Shown here piece after piece: positions 27,577-34,940 of a stretch of DNA of 64,000 nucleotides. Every line of letters begins with the position of its first letter. The first letter of the stretch is position 1. The notes below the pieces were generated by a model. The model was given only the letters and a program-made list of their open reading frames with translations. It made no database searches and was not told the DNA's origin. The stretch is from Tindallia californiensis (GTDB lineage: Bacteria; Bacillota; Clostridia; Peptostreptococcales; Tindalliaceae). Position numbers and translations under genes: made by a program. Location: NCBI RefSeq assembly GCF_900107405.1, contig NZ_FNPV01000011.1, positions 1 through 64,000 of the forward strand. The letters run 5' to 3'.

Positions 27577-27871
27577 TCAATGTGTTATCCCGCAGGCTCT
27601 TTATCCTGCAGTTCTTGCAGTTGCCTGCAAGTTCAGACCATCTCATCATCCCGGTAGGATGTCGGGCGCTCGTGGGTGGTTTATTGTTAGCCTACTCACC
27701 ACCTGGTCGTTGCACCTTCCAGGGAATGTTGAAGGCTATCCCTGGCTTGGCTCACGGTTGACCTTGTAGGTGTTTCCGTGAATTCACCCGATACATTTTG
27801 CCGGTTACCCGGCAAAGGGGCATAAGTGGAGTTCTTGTTTATGACAGCCATCCTTTTGGGTGGTTGTTTTT
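27577..27871 (-). ncRNA. Group I intron catalytic core, copy B
   Basis: Same length as copy A and 292 of 295 identical; P, Q, R and S elements and all stems are unchanged, the three substitutions falling at 27662, 27793 and 27807. The two copies diverge abruptly right after GATAACACATTGA at the 3' side, a natural place for the terminal intron G and the start of different 3' exons. Confidence 0.85.
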
Positions 27872-27876
27872 TTGTA

Positions 27877-27919
27877 TTTATTTATGATGTTATTATGTGA
27901 CTACTTAAAATTTTTCTTA
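27877..27919 (-). repeat. Repressor tail and 3'-UTR stub, copy B
   Basis: - strand AAGAAAAATTTTAAGTAGTC matches the last codons and stop of the repressor (KKNFK-stop), followed by ACATAATAACATCATAAATAA of the UTR. The intron core follows. Confidence 0.7.
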
Positions 27920-27943
27920 TAGGTTATTGCGGCAAATATCAGT

Positions 27944-27973
27944 TTGACAGATAGGTACGATTTATGGTATGAT
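27944..27973 (+). promoter_or_regulatory. Promoter of a small RNA
   Basis: TTGACA, 18-bp spacer, TATGAT on the + strand, pointing toward the 3' end of the SIR2 gene with no ORF behind it. Confidence 0.65.
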
Positions 27974-27979
27974 TTCATT

Positions 27980-28054
27980 AATTAAGAAAGCCGACTTAGG
28001 TGTGTAAGTTCTGCATAATGCATGTGGAGCGCCACCGGGTGGGCTTTATTTTTT
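27980..28054 (+). ncRNA. Putative about 75-nt small RNA, antisense-proximal to the SIR2 gene
   Basis: Between the promoter at 27944 and a terminator hairpin AGCgCCAC-cgg-GTGG-GCT followed by TTATTTTTTAT (28027-28054) there is no credible ORF. The terminator end reaches the last codons of the SIR2 gene on the opposite strand. Function unknown; it could regulate the leftward lysogenic transcript. Confidence 0.5.
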
Positions 28055-29680
28055 ATATAATAACCAATCGTATATTTTTATGATTCTTCTTAGATCTGTT
28101 TCATGAGGCGCTTTTGGGTCCTGAAGTAACAGTTCATCTTTTGGAAAAGAACCCTTAAGAAAATGACCAAGTTCATCAACGTTTATTTTGTCTTCCGTCA
28201 ACAGGGGGAGTTCTTTTAATTGTTTATCTAGCTCATCATTTTTTACTAGAACATCCTGCACAGAACAATACTGATCACCTCTTTTTTTTCTGTTATCGAG
28301 AAGGTTTCTATTTAAAAAGCTATCAAAGTCACCTTTAATATGCTTACTTATATCGCGAGGCAAAGATGAATAATCCATGTCTTTAATGTACTTATAAAAA
28401 GGCAGGCTTCCAGAAGCATCCCTTAAATGTTTAGGGAGTGCCTTGTTTACAAAGTCCACAAGCATTTCAGGGAATGATCCAAGATCAAGATTATTCCATA
28501 TTATATCCTTAAATATTTCCTCGGTGCTTATGCCTATTACTCCTTGTTTGGCAAACTGCTTCATCCCCACGCCAATTACAACATCAATATCATTGATATC
28601 TTGCTCATCATCGATATCGGCAGCAACAATTAACTTTCCGCTTGGCTTGTTCGCAACAACCATTTCGAAAATATCCTTTTTTAGTTGGCTTAAAAGCCTC
28701 GGGCTATATCTGGATTTAGTGTTTAACAACTCGTCATAAAAGATAGAATAATCATCTAATTTGATTTGTTTCATTTGAATGTTTTTGTTGCCGAATTGTC
28801 TAATCATATTATTAACGTGAATAAGACCATCTCCATCTCCCCGTTGAACAAAAATCAAACGATTATTTAACTCATTTATATTATCACTGTTAAGACACTC
28901 TACGATAGATTCAAGGATTTTTATAATATTGTTATCTGTGATGCTATAACCAAGAAAGATAATTGGATGTTCAACAAAAAAAGTGATCAGTTTTGCAGAA
29001 AGATAGGCGTTTCGTTTGATAAAATTGGTATAATCTTTGTGATTTATTGTAATACTATCTGGTTTTTTACAACATCCATGAATTTTAAAAATATCTCTAA
29101 TTCCATTTAGTGGAGAAAAAATAAGACTTTGTTGGCCTTCGTATACTTCATACTCTAAATCAGAAAACAAATCTTCAATTAAAGTGTCAAAATTTGTGGT
29201 TATAACTCCATTGATTGAACGAGAAGCTGCTTTCTTCAGCGATTGTAATTCATGATTGTGATCAGAATTATAGTTTGCTTCATCGGAACGCAATTTCAAA
29301 AAAGCAGCAATTTCTGCTTTGAAAGGTGAAACGCCATTTTTTACATATTTTGACAGCGTGATCCTGCTTTCTGAGAATTGCTGATCTTCAAACCATTTCT
29401 TATCAAAATCTTCTTGGATCATAGTTGCGACCATGGGCAATAAAAAAGAATCATCATTATAAGGTTCAGGTTGTTTTCTCAATTCATTAATTGCTTGTCT
29501 ATGATATTTTTCATAAGCATAATCGCTATCACTATCACTCTTTGTGTTAATCATATTTGCAAATCTTTTTAATAAACCCTCCCAGTCGTCAGTGTCAAGA
29601 TGTCTTCTCGATAGACCAGACCCTATAAATAAATATGGAAGCGATTTAAATTCACTTATAATTTTTTTTAGTTCATTCAA
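28046..29680 (-). CDS. SIR2-domain protein, probable anti-phage NADase
   Basis: 544 residues from TTG 29680, 7 nt after GGAGGG. The N-terminal half is a SIR2-like domain: LFIGSGLSRR (nucleotide-binding, residue about 16), GVITTNFDTLIEDLF (Asn/Asp), KIHGCCK (catalytic His) and IFLGYSITDNNI. The C-terminal 250 residues have no family I recognise. Bacterial defence SIR2 proteins deplete NAD+ on infection; that function is inferred. It lies 75 bp behind the repressor stop on the same strand, so it should be expressed in the lysogen. Confidence 0.85.
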   Translation of the reverse strand: MNELKKIISEFKSLPYLFIGSGLSRRHLDTDDWEGLLKRFANMINTKSDSDSDYAYEKYHRQAINELRKQPEPYNDDSFLLPMVATMIQEDFDKKWFEDQQFSESRITLSKYVKNGVSPFKAEIAAFLKLRSDEANYNSDHNHELQSLKKAASRSINGVITTNFDTLIEDLFSDLEYEVYEGQQSLIFSPLNGIRDIFKIHGCCKKPDSITINHKDYTNFIKRNAYLSAKLITFFVEHPIIFLGYSITDNNIIKILESIVECLNSDNINELNNRLIFVQRGDGDGLIHVNNMIRQFGNKNIQMKQIKLDDYSIFYDELLNTKSRYSPRLLSQLKKDIFEMVVANKPSGKLIVAADIDDEQDINDIDVVIGVGMKQFAKQGVIGISTEEIFKDIIWNNLDLGSFPEMLVDFVNKALPKHLRDASGSLPFYKYIKDMDYSSLPRDISKHIKGDFDSFLNRNLLDNRKKRGDQYCSVQDVLVKNDELDKQLKELPLLTEDKINVDELGHFLKGSFPKDELLLQDPKAPHETDLRRIIKIYDWLLYKK

Positions 29681-29755
29681 AATGAATCCCTCCTATAGAG
29701 AGCAACATAATAACGAAAAAGTACAACTTCTTTTATTTATATTGTTATTTTATGA

Positions 29756-30511
29756 CTACTTAAAATTTTTCTTAGCCAGTGTAGCCATGGAAACCATCAT
29801 ATTTCTTACCATATCCGGTGTCATGCCAAGTCCGGCGGCTTGCTCAATGGTTTTTTCCCAGGCTTGATCCCGCACTTCTTTATCGGTGGCCAGCGCTAAA
29901 TATTCGCTGGTTGTTGGTGGCTGCTTGAGGATGTGGACCACTTTACCAATGATCCGGTGATCCGGTGAAATAATGATATCTTCATAAGATGGATTGGCGG
30001 CACGCAAAAGAAGCGTGCCGTTTTCCTGTATGTAATATTTTAAGGTGGCGTTCCAGGTCTCTTCTTCTACACCGGCAGCGACGATATCGCCATGACTGGC
30101 GACGTTCTGTTTTATTAATAGAGCAGTATCACCGGCGTGGATCCCGGCCCAGCTCATGGAATCTCCCTCGACCTTTAAAGCAAAATCTGCTTTGAGTTCG
30201 CCCAGTTCTAAATCTGCAACGTGATTATCTTCTGCCAGGAGCGGAATCCCGGCTTTGATTGTGCCGATGATGGGGATGGTTTTGCATCCTGTACCAGCAC
30301 CGGGTTTTCGTTCGTCTGTTCTTCCGAGGAGATAATCGGTGGACACGTCAAAATAGTCGGCAAGCTTTGATAAGGTTTCGTAGTCCGGCCTTCGTGTTCC
30401 TTTTTCATAAAAAGAAATTGTAGATTCACCCAACGAAAAAATATCAGCTAGCTCTTTCTGCGTAACTTCTTTTTCTTTGCGCATTTTTTTTAATCTTTCA
30501 CCTAAGGTCAT
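29756..30511 (-). CDS. Phage CI/LexA-type repressor (HTH-XRE plus S24 peptidase)
   Basis: 251 residues. N-terminal HTH (KEVTQKELADIFSLGESTISFYEKGTRRP), then a LexA-like C-terminal domain with Ala-Gly in TIKAGIPLL as likely cleavage site, the catalytic Ser in VEGDSMSWAGI and Lys in NATLKYYIQ, and a tail QAAGLGMTPDMVRNM. It maintains lysogeny by binding the operators at 30556-30662 and should self-cleave under RecA. Its last 39 codons and UTR occur again at 27128-27269, with further stubs at 27877 and 25508. Confidence 0.93.
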   Translation of the reverse strand: MTLGERLKKMRKEKEVTQKELADIFSLGESTISFYEKGTRRPDYETLSKLADYFDVSTDYLLGRTDERKPGAGTGCKTIPIIGTIKAGIPLLAEDNHVADLELGELKADFALKVEGDSMSWAGIHAGDTALLIKQNVASHGDIVAAGVEEETWNATLKYYIQENGTLLLRAANPSYEDIIISPDHRIIGKVVHILKQPPTTSEYLALATDKEVRDQAWEKTIEQAAGLGMTPDMVRNMMVSMATLAKKNFK

Positions 30512-30555
30512 TGAATAACCTCCATTCTATTAACCTTCATTATATCTTACATATA

Positions 30556-30662
30556 GCAAAGTTTTAATGGCAATAAAAAAAGTTGGCGAAATAGAAAGTT
30601 TGATATTGACATTGTGCAAAGTTGAATGTATTATGTTGTTAAAGATGGCGATAAGCAAAGTT
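30556..30662. promoter_or_regulatory. Repressor/cro operator-promoter region
   Basis: GCAAAGTT occurs three times as direct repeats (30556, 30616, 30655). The rightward promoter TTGACA-17 bp-TATTAT is at 30606-30634, with the middle repeat inside its spacer. A TATAAT (- strand, at 30539-30544) can serve the repressor gene leftward. This is a compact genetic switch. Confidence 0.7.
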
Positions 30663-30682
30663 TAGGAAGGAGGGGGTTACTC

Positions 30683-30919
30683 ATGGAAAAACTTAGAGAG
30701 TTAAGAAGAAAAGCCAATATAACTCAATTAGATATGTCCAAAAGACTAGGAATATCAGAAAGTTATTACTGTCAGTTAGAAAATGGCAGCAGAAGGATGT
30801 CGTTAGCAGTGGCAATAAAAATATCTGAAATACTTAATGCGACAGTAGAAGATATTTTTTTGATTGAAAACATGGCGAAACGACAAGTTGAAAACAACGA
30901 CAACGGCCCAGCGGCGTAA
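30683..30919 (+). CDS. Cro-like XRE-family regulator
   Basis: 78 residues from ATG 30683, after AGGAAGGAGGGGG. A single HTH: KANITQLDMSKRLGISESYYCQLENGSRR, then a short helical tail. It is divergent from the repressor and first of the rightward early operon, the usual Cro position. Confidence 0.85.
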   Translation: MEKLRELRRKANITQLDMSKRLGISESYYCQLENGSRRMSLAVAIKISEILNATVEDIFLIENMAKRQVENNDNGPAA

Positions 30920-30933
30920 AAGGAGGCGCAAGT

Positions 30934-31113
30934 ATGGCAAAAGAAATCTGGGAAGTTTATTACAGGCAGCAGGGAGACCAGGAAGGAAGGGTCTTTTGTG
31001 AAAGGATCGGTTATCCGAAGGGCATGAGCATTGATGATGTATGGCAAGATTCTTATTCGGAAATATCGGGAAATGCAACGATTGTTGGGGTTCAGATGAT
31101 GGTGGTTCATTAA
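30934..31113 (+). CDS. Hypothetical small phage protein
   Basis: 59 residues, MAKEIWEVYYRQQGDQEGRV onward to a hydrophobic ATIVGVQMMVVH end. ATG has AAAGGAGGCGCAAGT upstream. It follows the cro-like gene by 14 bp. No family recognised. Confidence 0.75.
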   Translation: MAKEIWEVYYRQQGDQEGRVFCERIGYPKGMSIDDVWQDSYSEISGNATIVGVQMMVVH

Positions 31114-31131
31114 GAAGAGGAGGAAGGATGT

Positions 31132-31635
31132 ATGGATAAAACAAATAAAGAAAAGCTATACGAAACGATTAGCGAAGTAATCGAAACAAGTAAGGGCAAT
31201 ATAGATGAAATGGCCAGAGAAATAGTTGAATTGGCACGCCAGAATGCTAAGACATACGGTGAACTACTGGAAGGCATCAGATTTGCAGAAGAACAGGAAA
31301 TATTTGTTGAGCCAGATACGTACAGAAAGGATTTAATTAAAACGTTGTTTAATCGTTGCCGGGAGATGGTTGATCAGGAAAGGAACGATTTGCCGCTAAC
31401 AAACCGTTCCGAAGATCCTTCAGATAGTGATCAGCCCGGTGCAGCAGAATTGACACAGGCAATGGTTAAATTTGTCATAGAGAATTTAAAAGCTGAAAAT
31501 CCGAAAATTGCAAGGATTTTGGTGACTGAATTAGATTTTAAAAAACAAAACTTTGAAATAGAGGTTCATGGAACATCAATGACCACAGATGAAATTTTGA
31601 AGGCTGGCATTTATAGGCGCACTAAGTCTTTTTAA
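31132..31635 (+). CDS. Hypothetical phage early protein
   Basis: 167 residues, mostly helical and acidic, with KLYETISEVIETSKGNIDEM near the start and SMTTDEILKAGIYRR at the end. Ribosome site AGAGGAGGAAGG. Its last 14 bases overlap the convergent gene at 31622. No recognised family. Confidence 0.7.
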   Translation: MDKTNKEKLYETISEVIETSKGNIDEMAREIVELARQNAKTYGELLEGIRFAEEQEIFVEPDTYRKDLIKTLFNRCREMVDQERNDLPLTNRSEDPSDSDQPGAAELTQAMVKFVIENLKAENPKIARILVTELDFKKQNFEIEVHGTSMTTDEILKAGIYRRTKSF

Positions 31636-32104
31636 TTTCTCCATAAGCTATGCCGCAAATGTGTTCGGTAAATAAAATTAACTCAGGTAAGGGGATTTCT
31701 TCAGCATGACTTGCAAACGGTCTAAGCTTTACATTTTTAAGAGTTATAACGGATGCAACGTTTTGAACTCTTAAGTTGGGATTTTCATCAAGTTCTAATT
31801 CAAGGTTTTTGTTTCTAAGCTCCAACATTTTACGCGACAACACAGTTTGATTTTCTTCAGTTGAGGTGTTGCTTTGCCTATCTTCATCGACATTAAAAGA
31901 AGTTGGGCTGCAGTATACCATGCCAAAATTTGTGAGAAGAATAATACTGTTGTGAATTTTCACTCCATCGTTTTCATTCTCCTGGTTTAAGGTTTCCAGT
32001 AAATAGTTGAATTGAGAAATTGAAAACTTTTTAAAGTCTATAAGGTTTTTAAGTGAATCAGATGCTGCGGTATTGTCATTTTGAGTATGTTTTTCGTTTT
32101 CCAT
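31622..32104 (-). CDS. Hypothetical phage protein, leftward in the early region
   Basis: 160 residues with KNLIDFKKFSISQFNYLLETL and a C-terminal EEIPLPELILFTEHICGIAYGEIKK. AAAGGAGGTGGACTT precedes the ATG at 32104. Being opposite to the early operon and divergent from the XRE gene at 32192, it may be a lysogenically expressed accessory gene. Function unknown. Confidence 0.65.
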   Translation of the reverse strand: MENEKHTQNDNTAASDSLKNLIDFKKFSISQFNYLLETLNQENENDGVKIHNSIILLTNFGMVYCSPTSFNVDEDRQSNTSTEENQTVLSRKMLELRNKNLELELDENPNLRVQNVASVITLKNVKLRPFASHAEEIPLPELILFTEHICGIAYGEIKKT

Positions 32105-32191
32105 AAGTCCACCTCCTTTCTATATATAGGTTTCGAAACTCTTGTTTATACCATATATAGTATTAGAGGGGAAAGGAGTTGTCAAGAAAAA
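32105..32191. promoter_or_regulatory. Divergent control region with palindromic operator
   Basis: Contains GGTTTCGAAACTC (palindromic core GTTTCGAAAC) flanked by TATATATAG and CATATATAG. It lies between the leftward 160-residue gene and the rightward XRE gene, which may bind here. Confidence 0.45.
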
Positions 32192-32401
32192 GTGAATGAT
32201 CATTTTATAAAGGTAATCAAAAAGGAACGATTAAGGCAAGGATTAAGTGCACGTGCATTGGGTTTTAAGGCAGGGATAACCGGCAGGGCCATTACTTACT
32301 ACGAAAGTGGGCAACGGTTTCCAAAACTGGAACATGCGGACAGATTATTAAAAGCACTTGGAATCACGATGGTGATTGGAGGTTCTTTGAATGAAAAATG
32401 A
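32192..32401 (+). CDS. Small XRE-family HTH protein
   Basis: 69 residues from GTG 32192. The HTH is IKKERLRQGLSARALGFKAG then GRAITYYESGQRFPKLEHA. AAAGGAG lies 13 nt upstream; a longer frame back to 32081 crosses the divergent gene and is not used. Overlaps the next gene by 11 bp. Confidence 0.75.
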   Translation: MNDHFIKVIKKERLRQGLSARALGFKAGITGRAITYYESGQRFPKLEHADRLLKALGITMVIGGSLNEK

Positions 32402-32660
32402 ACTTGCCAGGCATATTGAAGAAACGGCAAATATATTGAACGGATGGACTACCGGTATATTGGTGATCGAACCGGGTTGCCTGTGTGTCTATGATCGGGA
32501 TCTAGATCTGGAGCATGAAATTGATATTGCAAAAGATCATGTGGAAGTAGAGACGGTGGATGGTGGATGGCGAAAACTCAAGATGATGGACTATGCCAGG
32601 AAGACAAAGGAAGGTTGGCTATTATTCGCTGGATTGGATGCCAGGATGAAGAAAGGGTGA
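32391..32660 (+). CDS. Hypothetical phage protein
   Basis: 89 residues, acidic, with LVIEPGCLCVYDRDLDLEHEI and GWLLFAGLDARMKKG. Start lies within the previous gene (GGAGGTTCTTTG site). No family recognised. Confidence 0.65.
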   Translation: MKNELARHIEETANILNGWTTGILVIEPGCLCVYDRDLDLEHEIDIAKDHVEVETVDGGWRKLKMMDYARKTKEGWLLFAGLDARMKKG

Positions 32661-32661
32661 G

Positions 32662-32835
32662 ATGATGCCAAGGAAAACATGGAAAGGGAGAACAAAACCT
32701 AAAAGAAAAACGATCAAAACAAAACCGAATGAGGTTGTGCGGTTGATAGAAAAGTTCAGCAGTAAGGATCGGGATGTGTATCCGGGTTATATCGTAGCTG
32801 CTGCGGAGTATGTTGGCAATAAAAAAGCTGAATAG
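32662..32835 (+). CDS. Hypothetical small basic phage protein
   Basis: 57 residues, very basic N-terminus (MMPRKTWKGRTKPKRKTIK) and a C-terminal DVYPGYIVAAAEYVGNKKAE. It begins 1 bp after the preceding stop, with AGAAAGGGTGAG upstream. Confidence 0.65.
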   Translation: MMPRKTWKGRTKPKRKTIKTKPNEVVRLIEKFSSKDRDVYPGYIVAAAEYVGNKKAE

Positions 32836-32847
32836 GAGGGCTGAACG

Positions 32848-33063
32848 ATGAAAAGAAAGTTATCGGTAAAGGATGCAGCTGCCATTCTTGGCAAGGGAGA
32901 GCAGTTTGTAAGGATTGGTCTTCAGAGGAATATCCTTCCCATTGGTACGGCGGTTAAAGTTAGTACTCTGTGGACGTATCACATCAGTCCAAAACTCCTG
33001 GAAGACTATGTCGGAAAAGAAGCCATGGAAGAATGGTATGCGGAACATAATGAAGCGGTGTAA
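32848..33063 (+). CDS. Small HTH protein, excisionase/MerR-like
   Basis: 71 residues, LSVKDAAAILGKGEQFVRIGLQRNILPIG in winged-helix (HTH_17) style, with a WTYHISPKLLEDYVGKEA tail. AGGAGGGCTGAACG precedes ATG. Such proteins serve as excisionases or early regulators; which one applies here is undetermined. Confidence 0.7.
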   Translation: MKRKLSVKDAAAILGKGEQFVRIGLQRNILPIGTAVKVSTLWTYHISPKLLEDYVGKEAMEEWYAEHNEAV

Positions 33064-33198
33064 AGAAGGGAGCACCCGGGGCGGCGGGTGCTGTGGAAGG
33101 TGAGACACTTGATTAGATAGGCGGGTGGTTTTGGTTATATTGTATCATGCGAAATGGCTGTTATCCACGAATGATGGTAGTAAAAGGGAGGATAAAAC
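33064..33198 (+). promoter_or_regulatory. Intergenic hairpin and possible promoter
   Basis: AGCACCC-ggggcggc-GGGTGCT (7-bp stem) just after the HTH gene without a T-run, so a weak terminator or attenuator. TTGGTTATATTGTATC downstream could be a -10 region for the next gene. Confidence 0.35.
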
Positions 33199-33783
33199 AT
33201 GTATCGTACTGCACGGAACGGGAAAAAATTATCTATTGATGAGGCGGCAAAAAGGTTATTTATCAGTGCCAGGTCGTTAAGCAACTATGAACTGGGGACT
33301 CAAAAGCCTTCGCCGGATGTGGCTATTCAAATGGACCGGGTGTATGAAGATCCAAAACTAAGTGCTTGGTATTGTCGGAATGAGTGTGCCATTGGCCAGC
33401 AGTATTGCTATGATTTGTTGAATAATGTGGACCTGTCGCCGATGGGGATATTGACCAAGTATCGCCAGGAAGAAGCAGAGGCCCATGAAGCACTGGAAAA
33501 AATAGCACTACTGCTCTTGAATAAAAGGAACAAGAAGGACTGTACAGACCAGGAAATTAAGGAATTGGAAAGATGGTCTCAGGAGATGCTGGATCTGGAA
33601 CATGTGATTGAAACTTTAAAAATCAGATTGTGGGATTTTCTGAATGTAGCGGATCTGGTAAGAGATCATAATGAAAAATGTAAGCGGAAAAAATATGTAG
33701 TGGATGAAGAAGATCAAAAAATGGAAAGGTCCCACTCAGCGGCAACTGAAGTGAGACCAAAAGAAAAACTTCTATGTAAATAG
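33199..33783 (+). CDS. Phage XRE-type HTH protein
   Basis: 194 residues. N-terminal HTH SIDEAAKRLFISARSLSNYELGTQKPSPDVA, then a Cys-containing segment (YCRNECAIGQQYCYDLL) and a long helical region to about 150. ATG follows AAAAGGGAGGATAAAAC. Common in early regions of Firmicutes phages; role unknown. Confidence 0.8.
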   Translation: MYRTARNGKKLSIDEAAKRLFISARSLSNYELGTQKPSPDVAIQMDRVYEDPKLSAWYCRNECAIGQQYCYDLLNNVDLSPMGILTKYRQEEAEAHEALEKIALLLLNKRNKKDCTDQEIKELERWSQEMLDLEHVIETLKIRLWDFLNVADLVRDHNEKCKRKKYVVDEEDQKMERSHSAATEVRPKEKLLCK

Positions 33784-33860
33784 TATAACACGAAATGAAG
33801 CTGAATGTCTATGTATGTAGGTTCATGGAACTGGTTTAAGAATAATTTGGAGGTGATTGA

Positions 33861-34706
33861 TTGTCAAAATTGGGGTTTGTTAAAATACATCGAAAAATTC
33901 AGGATCATTGGCTGTGGCAAGATAAACCGTTCAGCAAAGGTCAGGCTTGGATTGATTTAATCATGATGGCAAATCATGATGAAAACAAGTTTCTGCTTGG
34001 AAATGAACTAGTGGAAGTAAGTCGTGGTCAGCTCATAACTAGTGAAATTAAATTAATGAATCGGTGGGGTTGGAGTAAATCTAAAGTGAGAAACTTTTTG
34101 AATCTTCTAGAAGCTGAACAAATGATATGCAAAGAAAGCGATAAAAAAAAGACCACACTCACTATTTGCAATTATAGGGACTGGCAAGAAGTGCAGACTA
34201 CTAAAAAACCACAAAGAGACTATGAAGAGACTACTGAAAAACCACAAAGAGACTATGAAGAGACTACTGAGAGACTACAGAAAGACCATGAAGGGACTAC
34301 TGAGAGACTACAAAAAGACCATGAAGAGACCATGAAGAGACTACAAAAAGACACAAACAAGAATGTAAAGAATGTAAAGAATGTAAAGAATGTTAAAGAA
34401 GTAAAGAGAGAGGGAGAAAAGACACCCCGCTTTTATTCACCCAGCTATGAAGAAGTTAAAAAATATTGTGATGAAAGAAAAAACAATGTTATTCCCGAGA
34501 GATTTGTTGATTTTTATGAATCGAAAGGATGGATGGTCGGAAAGAACAAAATGAAAGACTGGAAGGCAGCTGTCAGAAGTTGGGAAAAGAAAGAAGATCC
34601 AAAACAATTGCAATCTATTAAAAAAACACAATTTCACCTGTGTGAATCTAGAGGTAAAGATTGGAGTAATGAGGATCTTGAAAAGATATTGCTCAAAAAG
34701 GTATAA
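33861..34706 (+). CDS. Phage replication initiator (DnaD/replisome-organiser-like)
   Basis: 281 residues from TTG 33861 after GGAGGTGATTGA. The N-terminal winged-helix region (WLWQDKPFSKGQAWIDLIMMAN, GQLITSEIKLMNRWGWSKSKV, LTICNYRDW) is typical of phage replication initiators. A repetitive linker (residues about 113-180) of five 11-residue repeats (RDYEETTE/RLQKDHEETTE) and NVK repeats joins it to a C-terminal domain, SYEEVKKYCDERKNN and FVDFYESKGWMVGKNKMKDW, found in DnaD-like proteins. Confidence 0.85.
   Translation: MSKLGFVKIHRKIQDHWLWQDKPFSKGQAWIDLIMMANHDENKFLLGNELVEVSRGQLITSEIKLMNRWGWSKSKVRNFLNLLEAEQMICKESDKKKTTLTICNYRDWQEVQTTKKPQRDYEETTEKPQRDYEETTERLQKDHEGTTERLQKDHEETMKRLQKDTNKNVKNVKNVKNVKEVKREGEKTPRFYSPSYEEVKKYCDERKNNVIPERFVDFYESKGWMVGKNKMKDWKAAVRSWEKKEDPKQLQSIKKTQFHLCESRGKDWSNEDLEKILLKKV
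34197..34361 (+). repeat. Five 33-bp tandem repeats inside the initiator gene (candidate phage origin)
   Basis: Units begin at 34197, 34230, 34263, 34296 and 34329, each close to ACTACTGARARACYACAAAG plus a GAGACYATGAAGAG-type end. Units 1 and 2 differ by one base. Iterons within the initiator gene mark the origin in lambdoid and several Gram-positive phages, which is why I suggest an origin. Confidence 0.6.
34362..34397 (+). repeat. 9-bp repeats AATGTAAAG (about 3.5 copies)
   Basis: AATGTAAAG at 34362, 34371 and 34380, then AATGTTAAAG. It directly follows the 33-bp array and is AT-rich, as would suit an unwinding element. Confidence 0.6.
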
Positions 34707-34748
34707 AACAATGAAGGACATGAGAACTGCAATGAAAGGATGAATTTA

Positions 34749-34940
34749 ATGGTTGAAATTACGTTTGATGGAACAGAAAAAAGTATTTTGAAGATAATCG
34801 AAAACCTTCGAAGTACAGATGCAACAGCTTTTATTTGCAGGGGTAATTCAATTCAATTTGGTACGCCAAATGGAGCTAAACAAGTATTCATAGGTGATAC
34901 CGTTGTTATCGAAGAGGAAAATGTTTGGGTGGAGGATTAA
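34749..34940 (+). CDS. Hypothetical small phage protein
   Basis: 63 residues, MVEITFDGTEKSILKIIENL onward, ending VVIEEENVWVED. The ATG at 34749 has GAAAGGA 8 nt upstream; the ATG at 34740 overlaps that site. No family recognised. Confidence 0.6.
   Translation: MVEITFDGTEKSILKIIENLRSTDATAFICRGNSIQFGTPNGAKQVFIGDTVVIEEENVWVED

Noticed and set aside
27365-27649. Equivalent 94-codon ORF in copy B
   Set aside because: The first part is ribozyme sequence and the last part the 3' end element; no ribosome site exists.
24905-27871. Functional TnpB or transposase gene in the intron units
   Set aside because: Both units are about 600 bp and no reading frame has RuvC or HUH motifs; only the ends are preserved.
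34197-34397. Tandem repeats resembling a CRISPR array
   Set aside because: Repeats are contiguous without spacers, keep the reading frame of the replication initiator and have no cas genes nearby.
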